This document shows, piece by piece, positions 8,290 to 17,555 of a stretch of 64,000 bases of DNA. This stretch comes from Cyclobacteriaceae bacterium. GTDB lineage: Bacteria; Bacteroidota; Bacteroidia; Cytophagales; Cyclobacteriaceae. Location of the stretch: NCBI GenBank assembly GCA_029858965.1, contig JAOUDZ010000006.1, positions 42,004 through 106,003 of the forward strand, given 5' to 3'. The position numbers and the translations under genes are program-made. The notes beneath the pieces are model-generated. The model searched no databases. It was given only the letters and a program-made list of their open reading frames with translations, and was not told the origin of the DNA. Each line of letters begins with the position of its first letter. Within the stretch, counting starts at the first letter, position 1.

Positions 8290-9819
8290 TTACTTATTTC
8301 CTTCATATACTCCATTGTAACTGCTTCCCATGTACGCTCCCCAGCGCACGGCTGATTTTATCGGAAGACCAGTAGTAACACGGTTTACCTGGAGACCATC
8401 AAAGGAGTACGTCTTTTTTGTACTTCTACCGTGGCAATAGATAATATCCAGCTGCCCATCACTGTCAAGATCGCCTATCCATGGCGTTGAAGAAATGTTG
8501 CTGCCCGGATGACCATCCCAAAGCTGCACAACTTGATTTTCCTTGAAATCCATGACAACAAGAATATTGTGGAAGCTTGCAACGTCAAATATATCATAGC
8601 TAACAACATTTACGTTCAATATCGCCTCATCGATACCATCCGCATTCAAATCAATTACAACCGGGGTACTCGTTTGATAGGATCCCAGTGAATCAAGGTA
8701 TGCCACTTTTCCTGTCGCACCATTAACCATAAATTGCCTGCTCCACCCCAGGTCAGGCCACTGACCAACCGCATATGAAACGAAAAAATCGGGCACATCA
8801 TCTGCTCCTGTAAAATAACCCGGTGCAATGGAGCTATAAGCCTCCGTACCGGGCATTTTAATGGACCAGATTGGTTTGTAGGTCTTGCCATCAAAGGCCA
8901 TCATTTTGCCTTCAACAGCATTGGCCACAATATCGTGCGTACCATCATGGTTAATATCAATTAACAACGGGGGGCCAATGTAACCTTTGTCGGGACTGCT
9001 GTCCAAAATGATTGCCTTAGAAAGATCACCTTTAAAAATTTCTGAAAGTGTAGTGATGTAAAGGTGTCCGCCGATGGTTTCGCCGCCGCTACCAAAGACA
9101 ACTTTGTAATCAGCTGACCCACTTATCGGAACTGCAACAACCGACATGTACGTTTCTTTCCCATCGGGCATGGGCGCCCTGGCCAGCAGCTTTCCATCCT
9201 TTCCACTTAGCACCGCCAGGTTTCCGGGATATCTATTTTTTGTTTCATAGGGAGCGGCTAGTACATTCCCGCCATTCGAAATCAAAACATCCTCCATTCC
9301 ATCTCCGTCCTGATCTTTGATGAATTGGGCGTTGTAAAAATTATACCAATCGATGCCTGCGCTCTTTTTGTCAAACTTCCAGATAATTTTACCATCCCTT
9401 CCATTGATGGCCATGAGCTCGGCGGAACGCCCTCCAATAACGATATCCATTATACCGTCGCCATTCAGGTCTTTCAAAGACGCCGAACCATAAATATGAT
9501 CAACCGAAGATACACACCACAGCATTTCTCCATTCACTCCATTTAACGCGATAACAGCAGAATCACAGGCATGGAATTCCTTTCTGCCGGCGCCAATAAC
9601 AATATCCCCTATGCCATCGCCATTTAGGTCGGTAACTCTTGGCGAAGAAAAAATACCAATCCCAGCGTATTTAACTGACCATGCGTGATTAGTTAGCGCC
9701 TGAGCCTGAACATTTCGTAATGGCAGCATGGCGCTGAGGGCAATGGGAACCGCCAGGTACAAAAGCTTGGATAAAATTGCATATGATTTATGCCTGCCCC
9801 TTCCCGTACTTCCCTTCAT
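8290..9819 (-). CDS. Secreted FG-GAP/VCBS repeat protein
   Basis: 509 residues. A basic start followed by a hydrophobic stretch and VQAQ suggests a signal peptide cleaved near residue 40. The mature part contains repeated calcium-binding-like loops of the D-x-[ND]-x-D-G type: DLNGDGIGDIVIGAG, DLNGDGIMDIVIGG, DQDGDGMEDVLISN, DINHDGTHDIVAN, DLNADGIDEAILN and DLDSDGQLDIIYC. Spaced about 50-70 residues apart, these indicate a beta-propeller of the FG-GAP/VCBS type. Such proteins are extracellular or surface-bound; function ranges from binding to polysaccharide lyase accessory roles. No catalytic residues are recognisable. The last residues show no obvious type IX sorting domain. Confidence 0.8.
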   Translation of the reverse strand: MKGSTGRGRHKSYAILSKLLYLAVPIALSAMLPLRNVQAQALTNHAWSVKYAGIGIFSSPRVTDLNGDGIGDIVIGAGRKEFHACDSAVIALNGVNGEMLWCVSSVDHIYGSASLKDLNGDGIMDIVIGGRSAELMAINGRDGKIIWKFDKKSAGIDWYNFYNAQFIKDQDGDGMEDVLISNGGNVLAAPYETKNRYPGNLAVLSGKDGKLLARAPMPDGKETYMSVVAVPISGSADYKVVFGSGGETIGGHLYITTLSEIFKGDLSKAIILDSSPDKGYIGPPLLIDINHDGTHDIVANAVEGKMMAFDGKTYKPIWSIKMPGTEAYSSIAPGYFTGADDVPDFFVSYAVGQWPDLGWSRQFMVNGATGKVAYLDSLGSYQTSTPVVIDLNADGIDEAILNVNVVSYDIFDVASFHNILVVMDFKENQVVQLWDGHPGSNISSTPWIGDLDSDGQLDIIYCHGRSTKKTYSFDGLQVNRVTTGLPIKSAVRWGAYMGSSYNGVYEGNK

Positions 9820-10012
9820 TGGATCTAATTGTTATTGTCGAATGGAATGCTGTCTAACAACCATCCTTCGTTTGTTTCTTGAACTAAAAATATAAAAGTC
9901 CTGGCATTATTAAAATCGATCTCCGCGCTGCTGAGGAGATTCGGTTATGGATTCTTGCGTCTTTCATCAAATAGTTTAAGTTTATTTATACATTTATTGA
10001 TACTTACTATTT

Positions 10013-12160
10013 ATGCATCTATTCCGCCACATGAAGTCCTTATTTGGTTCAGCCTCTATTCTATTTTTTTTTGCGGTCGTGTTTGTCAACTGCCGTCCCA
10101 AAACATCCACCAGTGCCAATGAGTGGCGTGAATATTTAGGCGGGCCCGATCGGAATCATTATTCTGCACTGGAGGAAATCAATCCCTCAAACGTCGATCA
10201 GCTTGCCGTGGCCTGGGAATACCACACACAGGACAGCGGTCAGGTGCAATGCAACCCTATTATCGTTAATGGAGTGCTCTATGCTATGACAGCCAGTGCC
10301 CAGCCTTTTGCACTGGATGCGGCAACTGGAAAAGAAATATGGAGAATACGGGATACAGCCAGCGTCAAATGGTATGGCACAATCCGGGGAGTATCGTATT
10401 GGGAGGATAAGGAAGACAAAAGAATTTTGTATACCAAGGAGTCATCGCTGTACGCCGTTGACGCGCTTACCGGAATGCCCGTTATGTCTTTTGGAGAGGG
10501 TGGACACGTGAGCCTTGCCTCCGGACTTGGGGAAATGGCAAAGAACAAATTCGTAATTTCCAATACACCGGGAGCTGTATACGAAGATCTCATCATCATG
10601 CCATTAAGACTTTCAGAAGGGAACGATGCGGCGCCTGGTTATGTTCAGGCTTTCGATATCCGGTCAGGTAAAATAGCCTGGGTATTCAAAACCATTCCAC
10701 ATCCCGGTGAGCTGGGCTATGACACCTGGCCTCCAAATGCGTATCAGGACTCAACCATCGGTGCTGCGAATAATTGGTCTGGTATGGCTGTCGATCATGG
10801 CCGTGGTATTGTTTTTGTACCAACAGGATCCGCGGCATTTGATTTCTACGGCGGCAATCGAACAGGTGACAACCTCTTCGCCAATACACTGTTGGCACTG
10901 GATGCGAAAACGGGAAAAAGATTGTGGCATTTTCAAATGGTTCATCACGATATATTAGACCGCGACGCACCGGCACCACCAAATCTGTTAACTGTCAATC
11001 ACGACGGAAAACGAATTGACGCTGTGGCACAAGTTACCAAGCAAGGATATGTTTTTCTGTTCAACCGCGAAACAGGCGAGCCGCTTTTCCCCATTGAAGA
11101 AGTTCCGGTGCCAGCCTCGGATGTACCCGGAGAGGTAGCATCAGCTACCCAACCCAGGCCAGTAAAACCGTTGCCGTATGCACGGCAGACGTTTGCCGAA
11201 AATGATATTAGCCCCTACGCCGCAAACAGGGAAGAACTCATACAAATATTACGGAAAAGTCGTAGCGAAGGACCATTTACGCCTTTATCGCGCCAGGGAA
11301 CGGTCATATTTCCAGGGCTCGACGGTGGAGCAGAGTGGGGAGGCACTGCTGTAGATCCTGAGGGCATCATGTATGTAAACAGCAATGAAATGGCTTGGTT
11401 AATTTCCCTGGACACTATTAGCATGAAGGAAAAGAATGCACTTCTTTTCACGGGTGAGGAAATTTATTCCGCCTATTGTACAACATGTCACGGCAAAGAA
11501 CGCGGCGGAAATAAAGCGAGCGGCTTTCCGGAACTGCAGCATGTGGGAGACCGCCAGACCCGGGAGAATGTCATGACTTTGCTCAACGGTGGAAAAGGAA
11601 TGATGCCCGCATTTAAACAGCTGAGCGATCAACAGAAAAAAAACCTGGTTGCTTTTCTATACGGGGATAGGCAAGCAGCGAAACCAGATAAGAAAGAACC
11701 AGGCCCTACTAAGCCAGTTGAAGGTCAAAAGAAAGACTATAAAATATCAGGCTACACAAAATTTCTGGACCAGGACGGATACCAGGCGATCGGCCCACCC
11801 TGGGGCACGCTTAACGCCATCGATCTGAACACTGGTGAATACGTTTGGAAAATTCCATATGGAGAATCACCAGCACTTGCTGCAAAAGGCATTCCACAGA
11901 CAGGATCAGAAAGCTATGGTGGTCCCGTCATCACGGCATCAGGCCTATTATTCATCGCGGGAACGAAAGACCAAAAGTTCAGAGCCTATGATAAAAAGAC
12001 AGGCAACCTGCTTTGGGAAACAACACTTCCGGCTGCGGCCTACGCTACCCCGAGCACCTACAGTGCAAACGGAAAGCAATATATTGTCATGGCGTGCGGC
12101 GGAACAAAACTCGGCAGTCCCAAAGGAGACAGTTATGTGGCATTTGCGTTACCAGACTAG
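10013..12160 (+). CDS. PQQ-dependent dehydrogenase lipoprotein with inserted cytochrome c domain
   Basis: 715 residues. The N-terminus ends its hydrophobic core with VVFVNCRP, a lipobox-like Cys, so the protein is probably membrane-tethered on the periplasmic side. Beta-propeller blades with PQQ-enzyme repeats follow (LDAATGKEIWRI, LDAKTGKRLWHF, IDLNTGEYVWKI, YDKKTGNLLWET). A c-type cytochrome domain is inserted between blades at about residues 478-560, with the heme-binding motif CTTCH at 489-493 and a likely axial Met in GKGMMPAF. This layout is that of quinoprotein glucose/alcohol dehydrogenases of the GDH-like group, oxidising a sugar or alcohol and passing electrons to the heme. No pqq biosynthesis genes are in the window. 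Substrate is not determinable. Confidence 0.85.
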   Translation: MHLFRHMKSLFGSASILFFFAVVFVNCRPKTSTSANEWREYLGGPDRNHYSALEEINPSNVDQLAVAWEYHTQDSGQVQCNPIIVNGVLYAMTASAQPFALDAATGKEIWRIRDTASVKWYGTIRGVSYWEDKEDKRILYTKESSLYAVDALTGMPVMSFGEGGHVSLASGLGEMAKNKFVISNTPGAVYEDLIIMPLRLSEGNDAAPGYVQAFDIRSGKIAWVFKTIPHPGELGYDTWPPNAYQDSTIGAANNWSGMAVDHGRGIVFVPTGSAAFDFYGGNRTGDNLFANTLLALDAKTGKRLWHFQMVHHDILDRDAPAPPNLLTVNHDGKRIDAVAQVTKQGYVFLFNRETGEPLFPIEEVPVPASDVPGEVASATQPRPVKPLPYARQTFAENDISPYAANREELIQILRKSRSEGPFTPLSRQGTVIFPGLDGGAEWGGTAVDPEGIMYVNSNEMAWLISLDTISMKEKNALLFTGEEIYSAYCTTCHGKERGGNKASGFPELQHVGDRQTRENVMTLLNGGKGMMPAFKQLSDQQKKNLVAFLYGDRQAAKPDKKEPGPTKPVEGQKKDYKISGYTKFLDQDGYQAIGPPWGTLNAIDLNTGEYVWKIPYGESPALAAKGIPQTGSESYGGPVITASGLLFIAGTKDQKFRAYDKKTGNLLWETTLPAAAYATPSTYSANGKQYIVMACGGTKLGSPKGDSYVAFALPD

Positions 12161-12219
12161 CTTATACTTCAAACGACCACAATTTTTCAGCCGCAAATTC
12201 TCTTGGTTTCGCATTTGAA

Positions 12220-12985
12220 TCACTCAATTTTTTCACCAATCAAAAGCACCCATGGTCCGGCATCCGGGGTGTTGAAATATCCTGCAGATTCCGTTTTTCC
12301 CTTCTCCGTGAATTCACCAGTCTTTGGGATTGTACCAGTATAAGTTAGGTCAGGCTTCAAAGTATTTAACTGACCGCCAGGAAGATCTTCAAACCCTCTA
12401 TCATATTCCATAATAGTATCTCTTGATTCTGGCCCTTCAGCATAGCGGTCAGGTTGAACAGACATCAGCAACGCTGCGCTAAATCCCTTCCGTTGATGGT
12501 CTTTTGCGTACGCCAGTACCTGGTCTGTGCGCGCCCGGAACGGGATGGCCCAGGGCGTACGCCCAGTAACAAGAAAGGTGAGTCATCAGCATACCGTACA
12601 TTTCGCATACCTTGAGAAATTCTTAACAGTCCATGTTTAAGTAATTGATTATCATATTTATATGGTATTTACCTTAAATGGCCAGATTGATTTGAAAGGC
12701 ACATCTGCTTTCCTTTCGCATAGGTGGTCCAGGTCCAGATTGAAGAAGAATCCGGTGGTGCAAACCCCACTCTCCAGGTCCTGCCACCATCCCAAAACGC
12801 AGGTCTTTGTAGGAAGTCTACATTTTCATTTTTTTAAATGGCCCATACGTCTGTCGCCACAAAGCCTTAGTATTCAGCGTGATTTCAAATGTTGTTCATT
12901 GCTGCACTGCTGGAATGATATTGCCTTTCTGGCGGCATCCAAAAGACAAGACGGAAAGCAATAGAATTGAAATATTGAATTTCAT
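12220..12985 (-). pseudogene. Decayed DUF5060-DUF4038 (apiosidase-like) lipoprotein gene
   Basis: This gap between the PQQ gene and sdhC is not empty. From ATG at 12985 leftwards there is a lipoprotein signal (LLLSVLSFGCRQKG) that stops after 29 residues. In other frames come EITLNTKALWRQTYGPF, then ENVDFLQRPAFWDGG and RTWRVGFAPPDSSSIWTW (DUF5060-like), then NVRYADDSPF, shifted again to VTGRTPWAIPFRARTDQ and YAKDHQRKGFSAALLMSVQ, the start of a DUF4038 (beta/alpha)8 domain. After LNTLKPD the sequence jumps to a C-terminal beta-domain-like end (GYFNTPDAGPWVLLIGEKIE) and a TGA at 12220. At least two one-base shifts, a nonsense codon and a large internal deletion have destroyed it. Confidence 0.7.
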
Positions 12986-13106
12986 ATCGATAATAAATTT
13001 AGTGAAATTGATGTAGCCTGTTAAGGAACAACATGCAATTTCTGTTTTGTCAATTTTGTCATTTCAAACGTTTGTTTTTCATTTTATTTTTCTTTAACCT
13101 CAACCT

Positions 13107-13114
13107 TAGGTTTG
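13107..13114 (+). promoter_or_regulatory. -7 promoter element of the sdh operon
   Basis: TAGGTTTG matches TAnnTTTG and lies 27 bases before the sdhC ATG. The upstream region (13075-13095) is T-rich but has no clear TTTG at the ideal -33 spacing, so only the -7 element is claimed. Confidence 0.4.
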
Positions 13115-13141
13115 CTTCAACAATCAAGACAATGAATCCAG

Positions 13142-13918
13142 ATGAGCGGTTTTGGCAATACATCCAGAAATGACATATGGTGGGTACGTCCGCTCCTGGT
13201 ATTCTTGGGCCTTTCTTCATTTATTGTCTATGCAACGTGGGCTGCGCTGCAAGGTGAGCACTATGCAATAGGTCCCTACCTCTCCCCTTTCTATTCGCCT
13301 GAAATCTTTGGAAGCTCTCCACACAGTTGGTTTGGACCCAAGCCTTCCTGGTGGCCAATGGTCCTACCGTTTTCTCCTGCAATGCTTATCTTATGGGCGC
13401 CAGGAGGTATGCGCTTCACCTGCTATTATTACCGGGGAGCCTATTACAAATCCTTTTGGGCAGACCCTCCTGCGTGTGCGGTGTCAGAGCCACGTAAAAC
13501 ATACCTGGGCGAAAATTCATTTCCCTTAATTATGCAAAACATCCATCGCTATTTCTTATACCTGGCTGTCATTTTTGTTTTCTTCCTGGCCCACGATGCA
13601 TGGAAGGCCATGTGGTTTGCTGATCCACTTACGGGAGAACAGACATTTGGCGTTGGCGTGGGCACTTTAGTCCTTACATTAAATGCAACACTGCTGGGTG
13701 GATATACTTTTGGATGTCATTCATTCCGTCACTTAATTGGTGGATTCAAGGACAGACTTTCCAAGTCGCCCGTCCAACGGAAACTTTATAATTGTGCGAG
13801 TTGCCTGAATAGAAGGCATATGAACTGGGCATGGTTCAGTTTGTTTGGCGTGATGTTCGCGGACTTGTACGTGCGCCTATGTTCTATGGGTATCTGGACA
13901 GATTGGAGGATATTTTGA
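13142..13918 (+). CDS. sdhC: Succinate dehydrogenase membrane anchor (SdhC-type, single large subunit)
   Basis: 258 residues with about five membrane helices. Identified mostly by position: it overlaps sdhA by one base (TGATG at 13916-13920) and precedes sdhB. Histidines suitable for heme ligation occur in membrane segments (NIHRYFLYLAV, FLAHDAWKAM, GCHSFRHLIGG, NRRHMNWAWF). The YLSPFYSPE segment and the single large anchor subunit resemble the group found with actinobacterial-type Sdh1, rather than the short SdhC/SdhD pair of E. coli. It anchors the SdhAB catalytic unit at the inner membrane and passes electrons to menaquinone. Confidence 0.8.
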   Translation: MSGFGNTSRNDIWWVRPLLVFLGLSSFIVYATWAALQGEHYAIGPYLSPFYSPEIFGSSPHSWFGPKPSWWPMVLPFSPAMLILWAPGGMRFTCYYYRGAYYKSFWADPPACAVSEPRKTYLGENSFPLIMQNIHRYFLYLAVIFVFFLAHDAWKAMWFADPLTGEQTFGVGVGTLVLTLNATLLGGYTFGCHSFRHLIGGFKDRLSKSPVQRKLYNCASCLNRRHMNWAWFSLFGVMFADLYVRLCSMGIWTDWRIF

Positions 13919-15738
13919 TGGCCAGTTATGAAACATATCATCATGATGTCCTGGTGATCGGTTCCGGTGGAGCCGGTTTGCGAGCCGCCATTGAAGCATC
14001 TGTAGCAGGCGTATCTGTTGCTGTTATTTGCAGATCATTACTCGGCAAAGCCCACACGGTAATGGCCGAAGGAGGCGTCGCAGCTGCGCTGGCAAATGTA
14101 GACGACCGGGATAGCTGGAAAGTTCATTTTACCGATACCATGCGTGGAGGTCAATACCTCAATAATTGGCGTATGGCTGAATTGCATGCCAAAGAAGCCC
14201 CCGATAGGGTAAGGGAATTGGAGGCATGGGGTGCCGTGTTCGACAGAACAGATGATGGCAAGATTTTACAGCGAAATTTCGGTGGACATAAATATCCACG
14301 ACTAGCGCATGTGGGTGATCGGACTGGACTGGAATTAATTAGGACCTTGCAGGACTATGCGATTCATCAAAAAATTGATGTATACCAGGAACACACGATT
14401 GTAAGCCTTTTGAAAGAAGGCGAAAAGGTTGTGGGTGCATTTGGATATGATCGGGAGAAGGGTCTTTTCAAAGTATTTCACGCCAAGGCGGTTATTATGG
14501 CTACAGGTGGAATGGGCAAGATTTACAAAATTTCCAGCAACAGCGGGGACTGCACTGGCGGCGGTATTTCACTTGCTTACCACGCAGGGGCAGAACTGAT
14601 TGACATGGAGTTTGTGCAGTTCCACCCTACCGGTATGGTATGGCCACCAAGTGTTCGCGGACTCCTCATTACGGAAGGCGTTCGTGGTGAGGGAGGCGTC
14701 TTGAGAAATAAACAGGGTCGGAGGTTCATGTTTGATGATATCCCCGAACTGTATAAAGGGCAGACGTCTACAGACGAAGAAGAGGGATGGCGATATACCC
14801 AGGGTGATAAGAACGCAAAGCGCCCACCGGAATTATTAACAAGAGATCATGTTGCACGGTGCATTACGCGTGAGATAAAAGAAGGGCGAGGATCACCGCA
14901 TGGCGGGGTATACCTGGATATTGCCTGGATTAAAGAGAAAATATCAAATGCTTCAGAGCATATCAAAAGAAAATTACCCAGTATGTATCACCAGTTCAAA
15001 GAATTGGCTGGAGTTGATATCACCAAAGAACCCATGGAAGTTGGACCAACCACGCATTATATCATGGGTGGCGTTCGCGTTGATGCCGATACGCAGATGA
15101 CGACTGTTCCCGGTCTGTTTGCCGCTGGAGAGTGTGCTGCAGGACTCCACGGTGCCAATCGCCTGGGTGGAAATTCGCTTTCAGACTTACTTGTCTTTGG
15201 CAAGCGCGCAGGTGAACATGCCGCCGTTTATGCAAAGGGAACCAAAGCGGGGAGTGTGGACGATAAACAATTGGAGGAGATCGCAACCTGGGTGCTGAGT
15301 CCTTTTGAGAGAGAATCAACCCCAACGGCCGAGAACCCTTTTCAAGTGCAATCTGACTTGCAGGAAGAAATGCAGAAGTTGGTGGGAATCGTGCGGGTTG
15401 AAAGTGAATTAAACGAAGCCATCGAAAAGATAAAAGCTTTTCGTGAGAGAGCTGGTCATGCCGCGTGTGGCGGGAACCGCGGCTTTAACCCAGGATGGCA
15501 TACAGCTATAGAACTAAAACACATGGTCACCGTTGCAGAGGCAATCGCACTGGCTGCAAGGGAACGGAAAGAAAGTCGCGGCGGACATTTCCGTGAAGAT
15601 TACCCAGGCAAAAGTGAAGTTTTTGCAAAGATTAATGTGAGCATTCAAAAAGATGCTGCTGGCAATATGGTTGTAAAGCAGGTACCGAAGTTGAAAATCC
15701 GTGAGGATCTTCAACAGATCATTGATGAAATGAAATAA
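13918..15738 (+). CDS. sdhA: Succinate dehydrogenase flavoprotein subunit
   Basis: 606 residues from ATG at 13918, chosen because it overlaps the sdhC stop by one base and starts MASYETYHHDVLVIGSGGAG directly before the FAD-binding GxGxxG. His46 in AHTVMAEGG is the expected covalent FAD attachment site. Other conserved motifs are FVQFHPTGM, LITEGVRGEGG, and THYIMGGVRVD in the capping/active-site region. It oxidises succinate to fumarate (or the reverse) on the cytoplasmic side of the membrane and passes electrons to SdhB. It overlaps sdhB by one base, giving a translationally coupled C-A-B operon. Confidence 0.95.
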   Translation: MASYETYHHDVLVIGSGGAGLRAAIEASVAGVSVAVICRSLLGKAHTVMAEGGVAAALANVDDRDSWKVHFTDTMRGGQYLNNWRMAELHAKEAPDRVRELEAWGAVFDRTDDGKILQRNFGGHKYPRLAHVGDRTGLELIRTLQDYAIHQKIDVYQEHTIVSLLKEGEKVVGAFGYDREKGLFKVFHAKAVIMATGGMGKIYKISSNSGDCTGGGISLAYHAGAELIDMEFVQFHPTGMVWPPSVRGLLITEGVRGEGGVLRNKQGRRFMFDDIPELYKGQTSTDEEEGWRYTQGDKNAKRPPELLTRDHVARCITREIKEGRGSPHGGVYLDIAWIKEKISNASEHIKRKLPSMYHQFKELAGVDITKEPMEVGPTTHYIMGGVRVDADTQMTTVPGLFAAGECAAGLHGANRLGGNSLSDLLVFGKRAGEHAAVYAKGTKAGSVDDKQLEEIATWVLSPFERESTPTAENPFQVQSDLQEEMQKLVGIVRVESELNEAIEKIKAFRERAGHAACGGNRGFNPGWHTAIELKHMVTVAEAIALAARERKESRGGHFREDYPGKSEVFAKINVSIQKDAAGNMVVKQVPKLKIREDLQQIIDEMK

Positions 15739-16478
15739 TGGCGAAGGTTGTATTCAACATATGGCGCACCAACCCTTCCGGTGGAGAATTCCGGGCTTAT
15801 GAGACCGATATTACCGAGGGCATGGTGGTACTTGATGCGGTCCATCAGATTCAGGCCGAACATGCCAACGACCTGGCCGTGCGTTGGAATTGCAAAGCAG
15901 GTAAGTGCGGATCATGCTCAGCAGAGATTAATGGGCACCCAAAACTCATGTGCATGACCCGCATGAGTGACATGCCAGAGGGTAAACCCGTAAGCATTCA
16001 GCCCATGAAAGCTTTCCCTGTTATCAAAGACCTGGTCACCGATGTATCTGTAAACTACAGGGTCAAGAAGAGCATCAAAAAGTTTAAGCCCCGTTCTCCC
16101 GACGCGCCGGATGGAACCTGGCGAATGGCGCAGGTCGACATAGACCGGGTGCAGGAATTCCGAAAATGCATTGAGTGCTTTCTTTGCCAGGATGTTTGTC
16201 ACGTATTGCGCGAACATGCGCTGCATGACAAATTCGCCGGTCCGAGGCATATGGTCTACAATGCCGCCCTGGAAATGCACCCACTTGACATAGAAGACCG
16301 CACGGGAGATTTGAAGAATGCGCATGGCATTGGATTCTGCAACATTACAAAATGCTGCACCACGGTTTGTCCGGAGAACATTCACATTACCGACAATGCC
16401 ATAATACCATTGAAGGAAAGAGTTGCGGATAAGTTTTATGACCCACTCATGAAGCTTTTCCGTATATTTAGTAAGTAG
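15738..16478 (+). CDS. sdhB: Succinate dehydrogenase iron-sulfur subunit
   Basis: 246 residues. Three cluster motifs are present: [2Fe-2S] NCKAGKCGSCSAEI plus LMCMTRM (about 53-75), [4Fe-4S] CIECFLCQDVCH (about 141-152), and the [3Fe-4S] region CNITKCCTTVCPENI (about 201-215). It carries electrons from FAD in SdhA to quinone at the membrane anchor. The start codon shares its A with the sdhA stop (TAATG). Confidence 0.95.
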   Translation: MAKVVFNIWRTNPSGGEFRAYETDITEGMVVLDAVHQIQAEHANDLAVRWNCKAGKCGSCSAEINGHPKLMCMTRMSDMPEGKPVSIQPMKAFPVIKDLVTDVSVNYRVKKSIKKFKPRSPDAPDGTWRMAQVDIDRVQEFRKCIECFLCQDVCHVLREHALHDKFAGPRHMVYNAALEMHPLDIEDRTGDLKNAHGIGFCNITKCCTTVCPENIHITDNAIIPLKERVADKFYDPLMKLFRIFSK

Positions 16479-16501
16479 ATATAAACCTAGCTTCCAAAGC
16501 C

Positions 16502-17032
16502 ATGAGACCAATATCGCCATCACCCGAAACGCCCATTTTTGAACTGAAGCCCCTATCCAAAGACAGCATTGATGCTGCTCTTCGCAAGGCAGAGCACTAC
16601 AGACTTCTCAACCAGCCTCGGCTTGCAGAAAGCATATGCCTTGATGTGTTGGATATTGATCCTGAAAATCAAAAGGCGACCATCGTATTAGTGTTAGCAC
16701 TCACTGACTTATTCAGCCAGTCTTCTGCCAGAGCTTCCAAGCGGGCACTTGAGCTGGCCAACGGTTTGAAGGACGAATACTCCAGAATCTACTATACCGG
16801 GATTATTCACGAAAGGCAAGGTGCTGCCGCGCTTAATTCATCTACGCAAAGTTCTGATTTTGATGCATACGAGTGGTATCGTGAGGCGATGGACTTCTAT
16901 GAAAAAGCGCAGGAGATTAATAAGGGTGAAAATAACGATCCTATCCTCCGCTGGAATACCTGTGCACGAATCATCATGGATTACCACCTCCGCGAAAGGC
17001 CAACAGATGATTATCAACCCATGCTGGAATAA
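16502..17032 (+). CDS. TPR-like protein downstream of sdhB
   Basis: 176 residues, no signal peptide. The core looks like tetratricopeptide helices: ALRKAEHYRLLNQPRLAESI followed by CLDVLDIDPENQKATIVLVL (about 30-70) and EWYREAMDFYEKAQEINKGE near 125-145. The gene begins 23 bases after sdhB on the same strand, so it is probably co-transcribed. Its role is unknown; TPR proteins mediate protein contacts, and an assembly or housekeeping role for the Sdh complex is only a guess from position. Confidence 0.65.
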   Translation: MRPISPSPETPIFELKPLSKDSIDAALRKAEHYRLLNQPRLAESICLDVLDIDPENQKATIVLVLALTDLFSQSSARASKRALELANGLKDEYSRIYYTGIIHERQGAAALNSSTQSSDFDAYEWYREAMDFYEKAQEINKGENNDPILRWNTCARIIMDYHLRERPTDDYQPMLE

Positions 17033-17076
17033 TTTGAAATCAACCAGGTAATAGAAACGCAAATTTCAAGAATACG

Positions 17077-17481
17077 CTAGTGACTGTCTTTTAAATGTGG
17101 CAGCACCTTGGTAGATAATTTGGGCTTGATCTTCATAATATCCGTTGGGGTATGACAGACTACCGCATTCCCGTTAAAAATAACGATAGGATACATCACC
17201 AAATGACTGTCGTGCACCATTAACTCAAGCCAGCCGTCCATGGTATACATATTCGTAGAAACCATTAATTTATAGTCTGGGTGAGCGTGATCGAGTAACT
17301 CATCCGGGTGGACACGCGCCATGTTAAGGATTTCTTTCCAATACGTAGGTGAAAGCTTTTCGTGGGTGACATCAACTTCATTGATGTGATTGCAAATATC
17401 ATGCGCTATCGCCCTGGTTTGCTTGCCCACATTGGATTGCGGGTCATACACCAAAAACAACTCATTTGGATGGAACTGCAT
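17077..17481 (-). CDS. ArsC/thioredoxin-fold-like protein lacking the catalytic cysteine
   Basis: 134 residues. The layout resembles the ArsC/Spx family: an opening strand LFLVYDPQSNVGKQTRAIA where ArsC has N-P-x-C, a helix, strand INEVDVTHEKLSPTYWKEIL, and a late MYPIVIFNGNAVVCHTP that matches the R-P-I-x-x-x-G-x-A-x-[IV] segment of ArsC. The catalytic Cys position is Ser (DPQS), so arsenate reduction is unlikely. No function is proposed. It lies between the convergent sdh operon and the end of the nuo operon, and could be an extra 3' gene of neither. Confidence 0.55.
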   Translation of the reverse strand: MQFHPNELFLVYDPQSNVGKQTRAIAHDICNHINEVDVTHEKLSPTYWKEILNMARVHPDELLDHAHPDYKLMVSTNMYTMDGWLELMVHDSHLVMYPIVIFNGNAVVCHTPTDIMKIKPKLSTKVLPHLKDSH

Positions 17482-17555
17482 GCTTTGGCGATTTTAGTTG
17501 GTATGAATATACAACATATAAACGTGTAGAACAATCGATTGCATGGAACGTCAGC

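Noticed and set aside
12662..12964. Plus-strand reading frame of 100 codons in the gap before sdhC
   Set aside because: It is antisense to the recognisable DUF5060-like pseudogene pieces and has no domain, signal or start context of its own.
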